A program made the translations under genes and the position numbers. From Streptomyces adustus (GTDB lineage: Bacteria; Actinomycetota; Actinomycetes; Streptomycetales; Streptomycetaceae), in the NCBI RefSeq assembly GCF_009377175.1, contig NZ_VJZD01000002.1, forward strand, positions 56,832 through 120,831: DNA of 64,000 nucleotides, read 5' to 3'. Positions 47,183 to 59,019 of the stretch are shown here, piece by piece. A model generated the notes under the pieces. That model saw only the letters and a program-made list of their open reading frames with translations. It searched no databases and was not told the DNA's origin. Positions within the stretch are counted from its first letter, which is position 1. Each line of letters starts with the position of its first letter.

Positions 47183-48505
47183 ATGGCGACTGAACCGCGC
47201 GCGGCCGCGCACCCGATCCCCCGCTTCCCCGACGGCTTCCTGTGGGGGGTGTCTACCTCGGCCCACCAGATCGAAGGGGCCGCGGACCGGCGCGGGGCGT
47301 CCGTGTGGGACGCCTTTTCCGCCGGGCCCGGACACATCAAGGACGGCTCCACCGCGGCGGTGGCCTGCGACCACTTCCACCGCTACCCCGAGGACGTGGC
47401 GCTCCTCCAGGACCTGGGCGTGGACGCGTACCGCTTCTCCATCTCCTGGCCCCGGGTGAACTCCCCCGGCGGCCTCGACTTCTACGACCGCCTGGTCGAC
47501 GCCCTGTGCGCGGCCGGCGTACGGCCCGTGCCGACCCTGTTCCACTGGGACCTGCCGGTGGAACTGGACTGGCTGGACCGGGACACCGCGGAGCGGTTCG
47601 CCGAGTACACCTCGGTCGTCGCCGGCCGCCTCGGCGACCGCGTCAAGAAGTGGATCACTCTCAACGAGCCCGCCGAGCACACCCTGCTCGGCCACGCGCT
47701 CGGCGCGCACGCCCCGGGCAGGCAGCTCATGTTCGACGCCCTGCCGGTGGCCCACCACCAGCTCCTCGCCCACGGTCTGGCCGTACGGGCCCTGCGCGCG
47801 GCCGGGGCGGGCGACATCGGGATCGCCAACTCGCACGGCCCGACCTGGGCGGCCTCGGACCGCGACGAGGACGTGGCGGCGGCCGACTTCTACGACCTCC
47901 TGCTCAACCGGCTCTTCGCCGAGCCCGTCCTGCTGGGCCGCTACCCCGACGGCATCGGAGAGCTGATGCCCGGCGACGTCGAGGCCGACCTGAAGATCAT
48001 CGGGGAGCCGGTCGACTGGTACGGGATCAACTACTACCAGCCGACCCGGGTGGGCGCCCCCGAGGGCTCGGAGATCGAGTTCGGCGGACTGACCCTGCCC
48101 GCCGAACTGCCCTTCACCGTCAAGGAACTGGAGGGCTACCCGGTCACCGACTTCGGCTGGGCGGTGGTGCCCGAGGGGCTCACCGAGCTGCTCACCACCT
48201 TCCGCGAGCGCTACGGCGACCGGCTCCCGCCCGTCGTCATCACCGAGAACGGCTGCTCGTACGAGGGCGTCGACGACCAGGAGCGGATCACCTTCCTGGA
48301 CGGTCATGTCCGGGCGCTGCACCGGGCGTTGGAGCAGGGCGTCGACGTACGCGGCTACTTCGTCTGGTCGTTGATGGACAACTTCGAGTGGGCGGAGGGC
48401 TATCAGCGCCGCTTCGGGCTCGTGCACGTCGACTACGACACCCTGGAGCGGACCCCGAAGGCCTCGTACCACTGGCTGCGGGACGCCCTGCGGGCGCAGA
48501 GATGA
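47183..48505 (+). CDS. GH1 beta-glucosidase
   Basis: 440 residues from ATG 47183; ATG 47171 is in frame upstream. FPDGFLWGVSTSAHQIEGA is the GH1 N-terminal signature, TLNEP the acid/base, and VITENGCSYEG the nucleophile. It hydrolyses beta-glucosides such as cellobiose in the cytosol. No Shine-Dalgarno precedes either ATG. TTGACT at 47147 suggests a promoter close enough for a leaderless mRNA. It overlaps the transporter gene by 4 nt, so uptake and hydrolysis are coupled. Confidence 0.93.
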   Translation: MATEPRAAAHPIPRFPDGFLWGVSTSAHQIEGAADRRGASVWDAFSAGPGHIKDGSTAAVACDHFHRYPEDVALLQDLGVDAYRFSISWPRVNSPGGLDFYDRLVDALCAAGVRPVPTLFHWDLPVELDWLDRDTAERFAEYTSVVAGRLGDRVKKWITLNEPAEHTLLGHALGAHAPGRQLMFDALPVAHHQLLAHGLAVRALRAAGAGDIGIANSHGPTWAASDRDEDVAAADFYDLLLNRLFAEPVLLGRYPDGIGELMPGDVEADLKIIGEPVDWYGINYYQPTRVGAPEGSEIEFGGLTLPAELPFTVKELEGYPVTDFGWAVVPEGLTELLTTFRERYGDRLPPVVITENGCSYEGVDDQERITFLDGHVRALHRALEQGVDVRGYFVWSLMDNFEWAEGYQRRFGLVHVDYDTLERTPKASYHWLRDALRAQR

Positions 48506-49770
48506 CCGCGGCCGACCCGGCCGTGCCGCTGCCCGCCCCCGCCCTCGCCGAGCCGGTCGAGCGGGTGGGGCGGGGCTGGACCTCGGCGCTCTCGCTCGCC
48601 AACGGGGCGATCTGGGTGGGCTGGTACGGCCCGCTCCAGATCCTGCTCGCCTCCCAGGCCGAGGACTTCGCGCCCGGCTCCGGCATGTCCAAGGAGACGA
48701 TGCTGGCCTGGGTGACGGGCGCGGGCGCGGTCGTCTCGCTGGTCGCCAACCCGCTCTTCGGCGCGCTGTCCGACCGGACGACCGCGCGGTGGGGCCGGCG
48801 CACCCCGTGGATCGTGGCCGGAGCGGCCGGCGGCGCGCTGTCCCTGCTGCTCCTCGCGGGCGCGGGCGGGGTGTGGACGATGGCGGCGGGCTGGTGCCTG
48901 GTCCAGCTCACCCTCAACGCCGCGTTCGCCGCGGTCACCGCGGCCGTGCCCGACCGGGTGCCGCGCCTCCAGCGCGGCAGCGTGGGCGGCTGGCTGGGCG
49001 CGGCGCAGATCCTCGGCGTGGTCGGCGGCACGGGGCTGGCGACGGTGGCCGGGGGCACCGGCGGCGGGTACGCGGCGTGCGCGGTGTTCACCCTGGTGGG
49101 CGTCCTGCCGTACGTCCTGCGCCACCCGGACCTGCGGCTGCCGGTGTCGGCCCGGCCGCCCTGGTCGGGCCGGGAGTTCCTCGCGTCCTTCCGGCTGAGC
49201 CCGCGCGAACACCCCGACCTGGCGTGGGCCTGGCTGACCCGCTTCCTGATCAACCTCAGCAATGCGCTGGTGCTGCTGTACCTGCTCTACTACCTGCGGG
49301 ACCGGCTGCACCTCGACGACCCCGAACAGGGCGTCCTCGTCCTGACCGCGGTGAACGGGATCACGCTCCTCGCCACCGTCGTGGTGGGCGGGGTCTGGTC
49401 GGACCGGCTGGGCCGCCGCAAGCCGTTCGTGATCTGGTCCGGGATCCTGATGGCGGTGGCCACGGCGGCACTGGCCTGCTGGCAGACCTGGCCCGGCGCG
49501 ATCGCCGCCGCGGCCGTCCTCGGCATCGGCTTCGGCGTCTTCACCTCCGTCGACTTCGCCCTGATGACCGACGTCCTGCCGAAGGCCCTGGACCGCGGCA
49601 AGGACCTGGGCGTCATCAACATCGCCAACGCCCTGCCGCAGGTCGCGGCCCCGGTGCTGGCGGCACCGATCGTGACGTACCTGGGCGGCTACCGGATGCT
49701 CTACGCGGTGGCGGCGCTGATCGGGCTGGCGGGGGCGGTGCTGGTGGGACGGATCCGCGGGGTGGACTGA
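48502..49770 (+). CDS. MFS sugar transporter (GPH-like)
   Basis: 422 residues, about 12 helices. NPLFGALSDRTTARWGRRTP is motif A of the first half, and VVVGGVWSDRLGRRKPF its repeat. ATG 48502 overlaps the GH1 stop (ATGA). It probably imports a beta-glucoside or disaccharide for the GH1 enzyme. Confidence 0.88.
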   Translation: MTAADPAVPLPAPALAEPVERVGRGWTSALSLANGAIWVGWYGPLQILLASQAEDFAPGSGMSKETMLAWVTGAGAVVSLVANPLFGALSDRTTARWGRRTPWIVAGAAGGALSLLLLAGAGGVWTMAAGWCLVQLTLNAAFAAVTAAVPDRVPRLQRGSVGGWLGAAQILGVVGGTGLATVAGGTGGGYAACAVFTLVGVLPYVLRHPDLRLPVSARPPWSGREFLASFRLSPREHPDLAWAWLTRFLINLSNALVLLYLLYYLRDRLHLDDPEQGVLVLTAVNGITLLATVVVGGVWSDRLGRRKPFVIWSGILMAVATAALACWQTWPGAIAAAAVLGIGFGVFTSVDFALMTDVLPKALDRGKDLGVINIANALPQVAAPVLAAPIVTYLGGYRMLYAVAALIGLAGAVLVGRIRGVD

Positions 49771-49828
49771 GCCGGGCGCGGCGGGTCGGCCCGGCCGGGT
49801 GCCCCCGCCGGGTCCGCCGCCTGCGGGC

Positions 49829-50782
49829 TCAGAAGCCGAGCTTGCGCAGCTGCCTGGGGTCGCGCTGCCAGTCCTTCGCCACCTTCACATGCAGGTCGAG
49901 GAAGACCGGCGTGCCCAGCAGCGCCTCGATCTGCTTGCGGGACTTGATGCCGACCTCCTTCAGGCGCTTGCCCTTGGGGCCGATGATGATCCCCTTCTGG
50001 CTGGGGCGCTCGATGTAGACGAAGGCGTGGATGTCGAGCAGGGGCTTGTCGGCGGGGCGGTCCTCGCGCGGCAGCATCTCCTCCACGACCACGGCGATGG
50101 AGTGCGGAAGCTCGTCCCGTACGCCCTCCAGCGCGGCCTCGCGGATCAGCTCCGCCACCATCACCTGCTCGGGCTCGTCCGTCAGGTCGCCCTCGGGGTA
50201 GAGCGCGGGCCCCTCCGGCAGCAGCGGGACGATGAGGTCGGCGAGCAGGTCGACCTGCTTGTCGGCGACCGCCGACACGGGGATGATCTCGGCCCACTCG
50301 AAGCCGAGCTCCGCGCCGAGCTGGTCGATCGCGATGAGCTGCTCCGCCAGCGCCTTGCCGTCGACCAGGTCGGTCTTGGTGACGATCGCGATCTTCGGCG
50401 TCTTCTTGATCGACGCCAGTTCCTTCGCGATGAAGCGGTCGCCGGGACCGAGCTTCTCGTTCGCCGGCAGGCAGAAGCCGATCACGTCGACCTCGGCCCA
50501 GGTCGTGCGCACGACGTCGTTGAGCCGCTCGCCGAGCAGGGTGCGCGGCTTGTGCAGGCCGGGGGTGTCCACCAGGATCAGCTGGGCGTCCGGCCGGTGC
50601 ACGATGCCGCGCACCGTGTGCCGCGTGGTCTGCGGCTGGTTCGCCGTGATCGCCACCTTCTGGCCGACCAGAGCATTCGTGAGGGTGGACTTGCCCGCGT
50701 TGGGGCGGCCCACGAAGCAGGCGAAGCCGGCGCGGTGGGCGGCCTCGGCCGACTGTTCGGATGACGGGGTACGAACGCTCAT
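49829..50782 (-). CDS. era: GTPase Era
   Basis: 317 residues. The G1 motif is GRPNAGKST, G2 TTRHT, G3 DTPGLHKP, G4 TKTD, G5 SAV; the C-terminal KH domain has IIIGPKGKRLKEVG. It binds the 3' end of 16S rRNA during 30S assembly. ATG 50782 is chosen for the GGGAG spacing; ATG 50791 lies too close to it. It belongs to the phoH-ybeY-corC-era housekeeping series but is separated from the rest by 4.5 kb of accessory genes. Confidence 0.97.
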   Translation of the reverse strand: MSVRTPSSEQSAEAAHRAGFACFVGRPNAGKSTLTNALVGQKVAITANQPQTTRHTVRGIVHRPDAQLILVDTPGLHKPRTLLGERLNDVVRTTWAEVDVIGFCLPANEKLGPGDRFIAKELASIKKTPKIAIVTKTDLVDGKALAEQLIAIDQLGAELGFEWAEIIPVSAVADKQVDLLADLIVPLLPEGPALYPEGDLTDEPEQVMVAELIREAALEGVRDELPHSIAVVVEEMLPREDRPADKPLLDIHAFVYIERPSQKGIIIGPKGKRLKEVGIKSRKQIEALLGTPVFLDLHVKVAKDWQRDPRQLRKLGF

Positions 50783-50854
50783 GACGCCCATTCTCCCTGA
50801 TCCACGAACCCCGGCTGCACGCGGCGCCGACCACCCCGCGGCAGTGAGCTCCCG

Positions 50855-50910
50855 GAAACCTCCCGGCAATAGGAAACTCCGCCGAAACACCCCTGTGCAC
50901 AACCGGAAAC
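50855..50910. promoter_or_regulatory. GlnR-like half-sites upstream of amt
   Basis: GAAAC occurs at 50855-50859, 50873-50877, 50884-50888 and 50906-50910. The middle two give GAAAC-N6-GAAAC (50873-50888), the spacing of GlnR boxes (GTNAC-N6-GAAAC). They lie 47-102 bp before the amt start, where GlnR sites sit in other Streptomyces ammonium-transport promoters. Confidence 0.55.
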
Positions 50911-50922
50911 GCCCACCGGTGA

Positions 50923-53620
<2,698 letters not shown>

Positions 53621-53720
53621 GGGTGCGGACCCCCCGCTGAGGTGATCGAGCCGGGACGGACGGGCCGACGCGCACCGGCCGAGACGACCGAGCCGGGACG
53701 GACAGGCCGGGACGGACGGG

Positions 53721-53804
53721 CCGAGGTGGACGGGCCGAGGTGGACGGGCCGAGGTGGACGGGCCGAGGTGGACGGGCCGAGGTGGACGGGCCGAGGTGGA
53801 CGGG
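53721..53804. repeat. 14-bp minisatellite, six perfect copies
   Basis: CCGAGGTGGACGGG is repeated six times without change at 53721-53804, preceded by a degenerate copy CCGGGACGGACGGG (53707-53720). It lies in the 233-bp interval between the WxL-like and DUF916-like genes. The 14-bp period is not a coding one. Confidence 0.9.
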
Positions 53805-53853
53805 CGGGTGCGGACCCGTGGGGCTGGGGCGCCCGTCCTCCGGAAGGGTGCGG

Positions 53854-55182
53854 TCAGGTGAGCGTCAGCGTGAGAATGCCGGAGTACGTGCCCGGCGGGG
53901 TGAACGCCGGTACGTTCAGCGACAGTCCGGCGTCCACGGTGAACTCGCCGCCGGTGAGCGCGGAGTCGGGGGCGGCGGCCAGCGTCGCCCCCGAGGTGCC
54001 CACCGTGCCCGCCGAACCGGCCTGGCAGGTGCTCGGGCTGCCCGCCTTGGTGGCGCAGGCGGGGGTCCAGCTCAGCTTGCCGGCGTCGATCTTGGCGCCG
54101 GGGCCGGTGAAGTCGGTGACCTTGCCGGTCAGGGACCAGCCCGCGGGTCCGCCGCGGAAGTCCTTGACGGTCACCGTCTGGAGGGATCCGGCCGAGGCGC
54201 CGCCCTGGCCGAAGTCGACCGCCGACAGCTGCACCGCGTCCCCGGCCTGGGACATGGACAGCGTCCCCGCCCGGACCGTGGTGGTCAGCTTCTGACTGCC
54301 CTCGGGTACGGGCGTGTTGTCGACGACGACATAGGCGGCGGGTCCCGCGCCCTTGTCCGAGCTCCACGCGCCGCCCTCGTACGCCACGACCCCGGTGGTC
54401 GTCCTGTCGTTGACGACGAGCGGGCCGCTGAAGGCGCCCTGGGCGTCCGCGGTCACGGTCGCCGTGTCCGCGGTCTGGGCGGTTCCGGCCCGGCCGGCCA
54501 GGGTGACGGTCGCGCCCGGGGTGAAGTTGCTGCCGGTGACGGTGACGCTGTCACCGGGGTTGCCGGATGCCGAACCGAGCGTGATGGCACGGGTGTTGGG
54601 CTGGCTCACGTCCGTCGCGGTGATGGTCTCGGAGACCGGCGCGGGCGGGGTGATGACCGTGCAGGGGGTGTCCAGCTCCAGGATGTAGCTGGTGTGGATG
54701 TTGTAGTCGCCGGGCGAGAGCGTGATCGCGCCGGGCGCGGTGACCGTGAACGTGCCGGTCATGGAGAACGACGGGAAGGCGCCACGCCCCGGCACCGGGT
54801 CGTTCTTCTTCGGCCCGGCGACCGTGACGTTGCCGGTCTGCGCCCCGCCGAGGACGACCGTGCCGGTCGGCGTCATGATGTCGGCCGGCAGGGCGAGGTC
54901 GGTGGGGTTGCTCGCGGCGGCCGTGACCACCGTGTAGGTGACGGTGACGGTGTCGCCGACCTTGGGGCTGGTGTTGTCCACCGCGATGTTCGCGGTGGTG
55001 GTGCCGTCGATCGGCGGGAGGCCCGCGATCGCGGGCGGGATGCAGTGCGCGGCGAAGTCCACGTTCGTGGACGCGGCTCCGGCCGGGCAGGCGAGTGCGC
55101 CGCCCGCGGTGACCGCGAGCGCGGTCGCCCCGAGCAGCGACGCCCACCGGCGCCATAGGGATCTCCGGGGTTCTGGACCCAT
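53854..55182 (-). CDS. Secreted WxL-like surface protein with Ig-like domains
   Basis: 442 residues. The signal peptide (WASLLGATALAVTAGGALA) is followed by Ig/IPT-like beta domains: VGDTVTVTYTVV (about 75) and PGDSVTVTGSNFTPGATVTL (about 207). The C-terminal domain starts near LTTTVRAGTLSMSQ and ends EFTVDAGLSLNVPAFTPPGT then YSGILTLTLT, the end pattern of WxL domains; the paired W of LSWTPACA is also present. WxL proteins bind peptidoglycan with a WxIP partner, which the next gene resembles. No sortase motif is seen. Confidence 0.6.
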   Translation of the reverse strand: MGPEPRRSLWRRWASLLGATALAVTAGGALACPAGAASTNVDFAAHCIPPAIAGLPPIDGTTTANIAVDNTSPKVGDTVTVTYTVVTAAASNPTDLALPADIMTPTGTVVLGGAQTGNVTVAGPKKNDPVPGRGAFPSFSMTGTFTVTAPGAITLSPGDYNIHTSYILELDTPCTVITPPAPVSETITATDVSQPNTRAITLGSASGNPGDSVTVTGSNFTPGATVTLAGRAGTAQTADTATVTADAQGAFSGPLVVNDRTTTGVVAYEGGAWSSDKGAGPAAYVVVDNTPVPEGSQKLTTTVRAGTLSMSQAGDAVQLSAVDFGQGGASAGSLQTVTVKDFRGGPAGWSLTGKVTDFTGPGAKIDAGKLSWTPACATKAGSPSTCQAGSAGTVGTSGATLAAAPDSALTGGEFTVDAGLSLNVPAFTPPGTYSGILTLTLT

Positions 55183-55329
55183 GCTTGCCCCCTCTGGGTG
55201 ATGCGGGCGCAGCGGCTCGTCTGCGCCGACAGGGGGCCATTGATGTGCAGGCCGCGTGAGAAGTCAATGGAGACGCGGCAGGGAAACTGACGCTGCATCA
55301 GTTTCCTTGCCGCGTGGGCTCGTCCGGGC

Positions 55330-55683
55330 TCAGCCCGCGGTGACGGTCGCACGGACCGTGCCGTCCGGCGCGGCCACCAGTACCGGCGTCCCCGGTCCGC
55401 CCAGGTCCCGTACCGCCGCCCGGTCCTGCGCGGACGCGGACTCCGCCTCGGTCACCACCGCCGCCGCCTCCAGCGACTTCGCGCCGGATGCCACCGCCAT
55501 GGCCACCGCAGTCTGGAGGGCGCTCAGCTTCAGGGAGTCGAGCTCGACGGTGCCGGCCACATACGTACGGCCGGTCTCGTCGCGTACGGCCGCCCCCTCG
55601 GGCACACCGTTGCGGGCGCGGGCGGACCGCGCCAGGGTGACGATCTTGCGGTCCTCGGGGTCGAGCGCGTTGCTGTCGGTCAT
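55330..55683 (-). CDS. Cytidine-deaminase-fold protein without catalytic residues
   Basis: 117 residues. LARSARARNGVPEGAAVRDE, TGRTYVAGTVELDSLKLSAL and QTAVAMAVASGAKSLEAAAV follow the deaminase fold strand by strand. The zinc motifs (H/C)AE and PCxxC are missing: SLKLSALQTAV stands at the CAE site and no cysteine occurs in the whole protein. It therefore cannot be a normal deaminase. Its place between corC/mmcQ and era is conserved in actinobacteria, suggesting a structural or RNA-related role. Often annotated as cytidine deaminase. Confidence 0.75.
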   Translation of the reverse strand: MTDSNALDPEDRKIVTLARSARARNGVPEGAAVRDETGRTYVAGTVELDSLKLSALQTAVAMAVASGAKSLEAAAVVTEAESASAQDRAAVRDLGGPGTPVLVAAPDGTVRATVTAG

Positions 55684-55768
55684 GCCCCGAGCATACGAAG
55701 AACCGGACCGCTCCCCCGGCCACGGGGTACGTCCCTCCTCGCCGACGGCGCCGGGGTGCGCGCCGGAC

Positions 55769-56797
55769 TCAGTCGAGGGTCTGGACGATCTCGCTGCGCG
55801 TGGCCGTGTGGACGAGCCTGCCGCGCGCTCCGTTCACCAGCGGCAGGTACGGCGGGACATGGCCGCACTCGACGTCGGCGACGATCGGCACGTTCAGCGG
55901 GCCGAGGGCGTCGAGGACCGCCTCGTGCTGGGTGAGCGTCCGGCCGTCCGGCGCCTTGGTCCGGCCGACGAGCACCGCGTTCGCCGCGTCGAAGAAGCCC
56001 GCCAGGCGCATCCCGTGCAGATTGCGGCAGATGGTGAAGGCGTTGTCCTCCGCCGCCTCGACGTACACCAGCAGCCCCTCCGGCGCCAGGTCGCGGGCGA
56101 AGGACCGGACGTCGAGATACGGCGTGCCCGCGAGGTTGACGAGGGTCTCGACGCAGCCGCCGATCAGCCTGCCCTCGACGTCCACGTCCCCTTCGCCGTC
56201 CAGCCGGGTCCATCCGCCCGCGGTGTCCAGGGTGAGTTCGCGGACGTCCGGGTGGGCGCGGTAGTCGTCCCAGCCGCTCGCGCGGTGGCGGCCCGGCGGG
56301 GTCTGGGCGAAGGGCTCGCCCTGGGGTGCGGCGACGATGTCCAGCCAGGACAGCAGACCGTCCGGCACCCGGTAGGGGGTGTCCATCAGGTTGTTGCCGT
56401 GCACGGTGGCGACGCGGGTCAGCAGGGTCAGGGGCGTCATCAGGGTGGACAGGTCGGAGAACCCGACCAGCCAGGTCGGCTCGGCCTCGCGCAGCCGGTC
56501 GAAGTCGAGCAGCGGCACCAGGTCGATCGCGGTCTCCCCGCCCCACGGCGGCACCACGGCCCGGATGCCGGGATCGGTCAGCATCCCCATCAGCTCGGCC
56601 GCCCGCTCGGCGGCCGGGGCGCTGACGTGTCCGGAGCCGTCCATGCACCGGCCGACGACCACCTCGTAGCCACGGGCCCGGAGATCGCGTACGGCCACCT
56701 CGAACCGCGCCGCGAGCTCCTTCGGGACCCCGCTGGAGGGCGAGGTGACGCCGATACGGTCACCGGGGCGCAGCGGGCGCGGATATCGAACAGACAT
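55769..56797 (-). CDS. S66-family LD-carboxypeptidase/MccF-like protein
   Basis: 342 residues from ATG 56797 (MSVRYPRPLRPGDRIGVTSPSSG). GFSDLSTLM holds the nucleophile Ser, and PIVADVECGHVPPY is at the second catalytic segment (Glu, His). The family trims L,D-peptide bonds in recycled muropeptides or inactivates microcin C-like peptides. ATG 56818 is an alternative start; neither has a good ribosome site. Confidence 0.85.
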   Translation of the reverse strand: MSVRYPRPLRPGDRIGVTSPSSGVPKELAARFEVAVRDLRARGYEVVVGRCMDGSGHVSAPAAERAAELMGMLTDPGIRAVVPPWGGETAIDLVPLLDFDRLREAEPTWLVGFSDLSTLMTPLTLLTRVATVHGNNLMDTPYRVPDGLLSWLDIVAAPQGEPFAQTPPGRHRASGWDDYRAHPDVRELTLDTAGGWTRLDGEGDVDVEGRLIGGCVETLVNLAGTPYLDVRSFARDLAPEGLLVYVEAAEDNAFTICRNLHGMRLAGFFDAANAVLVGRTKAPDGRTLTQHEAVLDALGPLNVPIVADVECGHVPPYLPLVNGARGRLVHTATRSEIVQTLD

Positions 56798-56845
56798 GCG
56801 TGGATTCTGGCACGGCATCAGGACCGGCGGCAGGGGAACCGGGCG

Positions 56846-57205
56846 TCAGGGCCGGTCCAGGCGCAGCCGCTGTGCCCTGGGCAGGCCGGCCACCACCAGG
56901 TCGTACGAGTCCTCGACGAGCTCCCTGACCAGCCGGTCGGAGAGCCCGCCGTCGGCCGTGACGGTGTTCCAGTGGCGCTTGTTCATGTGGTACCCGGGGA
57001 CGATCAGTCCGGGGTGCTCGTCCCGCAGCCGGACCGCGTCCTCCGGGTCGCACTTCAGGTTGACCGTCAGGGGCCGCGCGTCCAGGCCCGACAGGGCGAA
57101 CATCTTTCCCAGGACCTTGAAGACGGAGGTCTCCGGATTGAACGGGAAGTCCTCCACGGTCGCGTTGAACGACAGGCACAGGGCGCGCAGCTCCTGGGGG
57201 GTCAC
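56846..57205 (-). CDS. MmcQ/YjbR-family protein
   Basis: 119 residues, GTG 57205. LSFNATVEDFPFNPETSVFK, the core GKMFALSGL..LTVNLKCDP, and HMNKRHWNTV match the CyaY-like/YjbR fold, thought to bind nucleic acid. It overlaps the stop of the CorC-like gene by 4 nt, so it belongs to the ybeY-phoH operon. Confidence 0.9.
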   Translation of the reverse strand: MTPQELRALCLSFNATVEDFPFNPETSVFKVLGKMFALSGLDARPLTVNLKCDPEDAVRLRDEHPGLIVPGYHMNKRHWNTVTADGGLSDRLVRELVEDSYDLVVAGLPRAQRLRLDRP

Positions 57206-58512
57206 TCCGGCTTCGTCTCCTTCTCGTCGCCCGGTCCGGCGACGCCCACCGGCTCCACCAGGACCGTCACGATCTTGTTCCGGCGCCCCGCGGAGGTCTC
57301 CGCGGTCAGCCGCAGCGCACGGCCGTCGGGGAGTTCGACCGCCGCCGAAGCCCCGGCGATGGGCACCCGGCCCAGCGCCTTGGCCAGCAGTCCGCCGACG
57401 GTCTCCACGTCCTCGTCGTCGTACTCCTCGAGGCCGTACAGCTCGCCGAGGTCGGTGATGTCCAGACGGGCGCTGACCCGGTGGCGGTCCTCGCCCAGCT
57501 CCACCACCGGCGGGATCTCCCGGTCGTACTCGTCGGTGATCTCGCCGACGATCTCCTCCAGGATGTCCTCGATGGTGACGATGCCCGCCGTGCCGCCGTA
57601 CTCGTCGATGACGACGGCGACGTGGTTGCGGTCCTGCTGCATCTCGCGCAGCAGGTCGCCGGCGTTCTTGGTGTCGGGGACGAAGGCGGCGGGCCGCATG
57701 GCCGTCGAGACCAGCTCGCTCTCCGCGTCCCGGCTGATGTGCGTCTTGCGGACCAGGTCCTTCAGATACACGATCCCGACGATGTCGTCCTCGCTCTCGC
57801 CCGTGACGGGGATGCGCGAGAACCCGGACCGCAGGGCGAGCGTGAGGGCCTGCCGGATGGTCTTGAAGCGCTCGATGACGACGAGGTCGGTGCGCGGGAC
57901 CATCACCTCCCGCACGAGCGTGTCGCCCAGTTCGAAGACCGAGTGCACCATGCGGCGCTCGTCGTCCTCGATCAGGGACTCCTTCTCGGCGAGGTCGACC
58001 AGCGCGCGCAGTTCGGCCTCGGAGGCGAACGGACCGCGCCTGAAGCCCTTGCCGGGGGTGAGCGCGTTGCCGATGAGGATCAGCAGCGAGGGGATCGGGC
58101 CCATGATCCGCGCGAGCGGCAGCAGGACGTACGCCGCCGCCGTCGCGGTGTTGAGGGGGTGCTGGCGGCCGATGGTGCGCGGGGAGACGCCGACGGCGAC
58201 GTACGACACCAGGACCATGACGCCGATGGCGATCAGCAGGGCCTCGGCGGTGCTGCCGAACTCCTTCAGGCTGCCGTAGGCGACCAGCGCGGCCGCCGCC
58301 ATCTCGCAGACGACCCTGACCAGCAGCGCCACGTTGAGGTAGCGGGTGGGGTCGGCGGCGACCTGGGACAGCTTCGCGCTGCCGCGGCGGCCGGACTTCA
58401 CCGCCTCCTCGGCGCGGAAGCTGGAGACCCGCGCCAGGCCCGCCTCCGCGCAGGCGGCCAGCCAGGCGACGACGATCAGCGCGATCGCGCCGAGGACGAG
58501 TGGCGCACTCAT
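57202..58512 (-). CDS. CNNM/CorC-type (HlyC) membrane protein
   Basis: 436 residues. The DUF21/CNNM membrane domain (about 1-175, four helices) is followed by two CBS motifs ([20 protein letters not shown], and [20 protein letters not shown]) and a CorC_HlyC domain (about 345-420). The family is linked to magnesium and cobalt efflux. The name hemolysin is historical. Overlaps both ybeY and mmcQ by 4 nt. Confidence 0.92.
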   Translation of the reverse strand: MSAPLVLGAIALIVVAWLAACAEAGLARVSSFRAEEAVKSGRRGSAKLSQVAADPTRYLNVALLVRVVCEMAAAALVAYGSLKEFGSTAEALLIAIGVMVLVSYVAVGVSPRTIGRQHPLNTATAAAYVLLPLARIMGPIPSLLILIGNALTPGKGFRRGPFASEAELRALVDLAEKESLIEDDERRMVHSVFELGDTLVREVMVPRTDLVVIERFKTIRQALTLALRSGFSRIPVTGESEDDIVGIVYLKDLVRKTHISRDAESELVSTAMRPAAFVPDTKNAGDLLREMQQDRNHVAVVIDEYGGTAGIVTIEDILEEIVGEITDEYDREIPPVVELGEDRHRVSARLDITDLGELYGLEEYDDEDVETVGGLLAKALGRVPIAGASAAVELPDGRALRLTAETSAGRRNKIVTVLVEPVGVAGPGDEKETKPE

Positions 58513-59006
58513 GAAACGGTGGGAGCCGGAGACGGGCCGGTCAGGCCGTTCTCCGCACGCCAGCCGTCCACGATGGCGGCCTGGAGACCGAACATCTCGG
58601 CCTTCTCGTCGGGCTCCTCGTGGTCGTAGCCCAGCAGGTGCAGCACGCCGTGGACGGTGAGGAGCTGGAGCTCCTCGTCCATGGTGTGCTCCGTGGGCGC
58701 CTCCTTGCCCTGCCGTTCGGCGACCTCGGGGCAGAGCACGATGTCCCCGAGGAGGCCCTGCGGGGGCTCGTCGTCGTCCTTCGACGGCGGACGCAGCTCG
58801 TCCATCGGGAAGGACATGACGTCCGTGGGCCCCGGCAGGTCCATCCACTGGATGTGCAGCTGCTCCATGGCGTCGGCGTCCACGACGATCACCGAGAGCT
58901 CGGAGAGCGGGTGGATACGCATCCGCGCGAGCGCGTAGCGGGCGATGTCGAGGATCGCCTGCTCGTCGACCTCGGTTCCGGACTCGTTGTTGACGTCGAT
59001 CGACAT
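58509..59006 (-). CDS. ybeY: Endoribonuclease YbeY
   Basis: 165 residues from ATG 59006 ([10 protein letters not shown]). The zinc site [16 protein letters not shown] fits H-G-x-L-H-L-x-G-Y-D-H. It processes 16S rRNA 3' ends and acts in ribosome quality control. It lies 13 bp after phoH and overlaps the CorC-like gene. Confidence 0.96.
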   Translation of the reverse strand: MSIDVNNESGTEVDEQAILDIARYALARMRIHPLSELSVIVVDADAMEQLHIQWMDLPGPTDVMSFPMDELRPPSKDDDEPPQGLLGDIVLCPEVAERQGKEAPTEHTMDEELQLLTVHGVLHLLGYDHEEPDEKAEMFGLQAAIVDGWRAENGLTGPSPAPTVS

Positions 59007-59019
59007 GGTGCTGACTTGT

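Noticed and set aside
53740..55158. 472-codon + strand frame rich in DGPRWTGRGGRAE repeats
   Set aside because: The repeats are the 14-bp minisatellite read in frame, and the rest is antisense to the secreted WxL-like gene.
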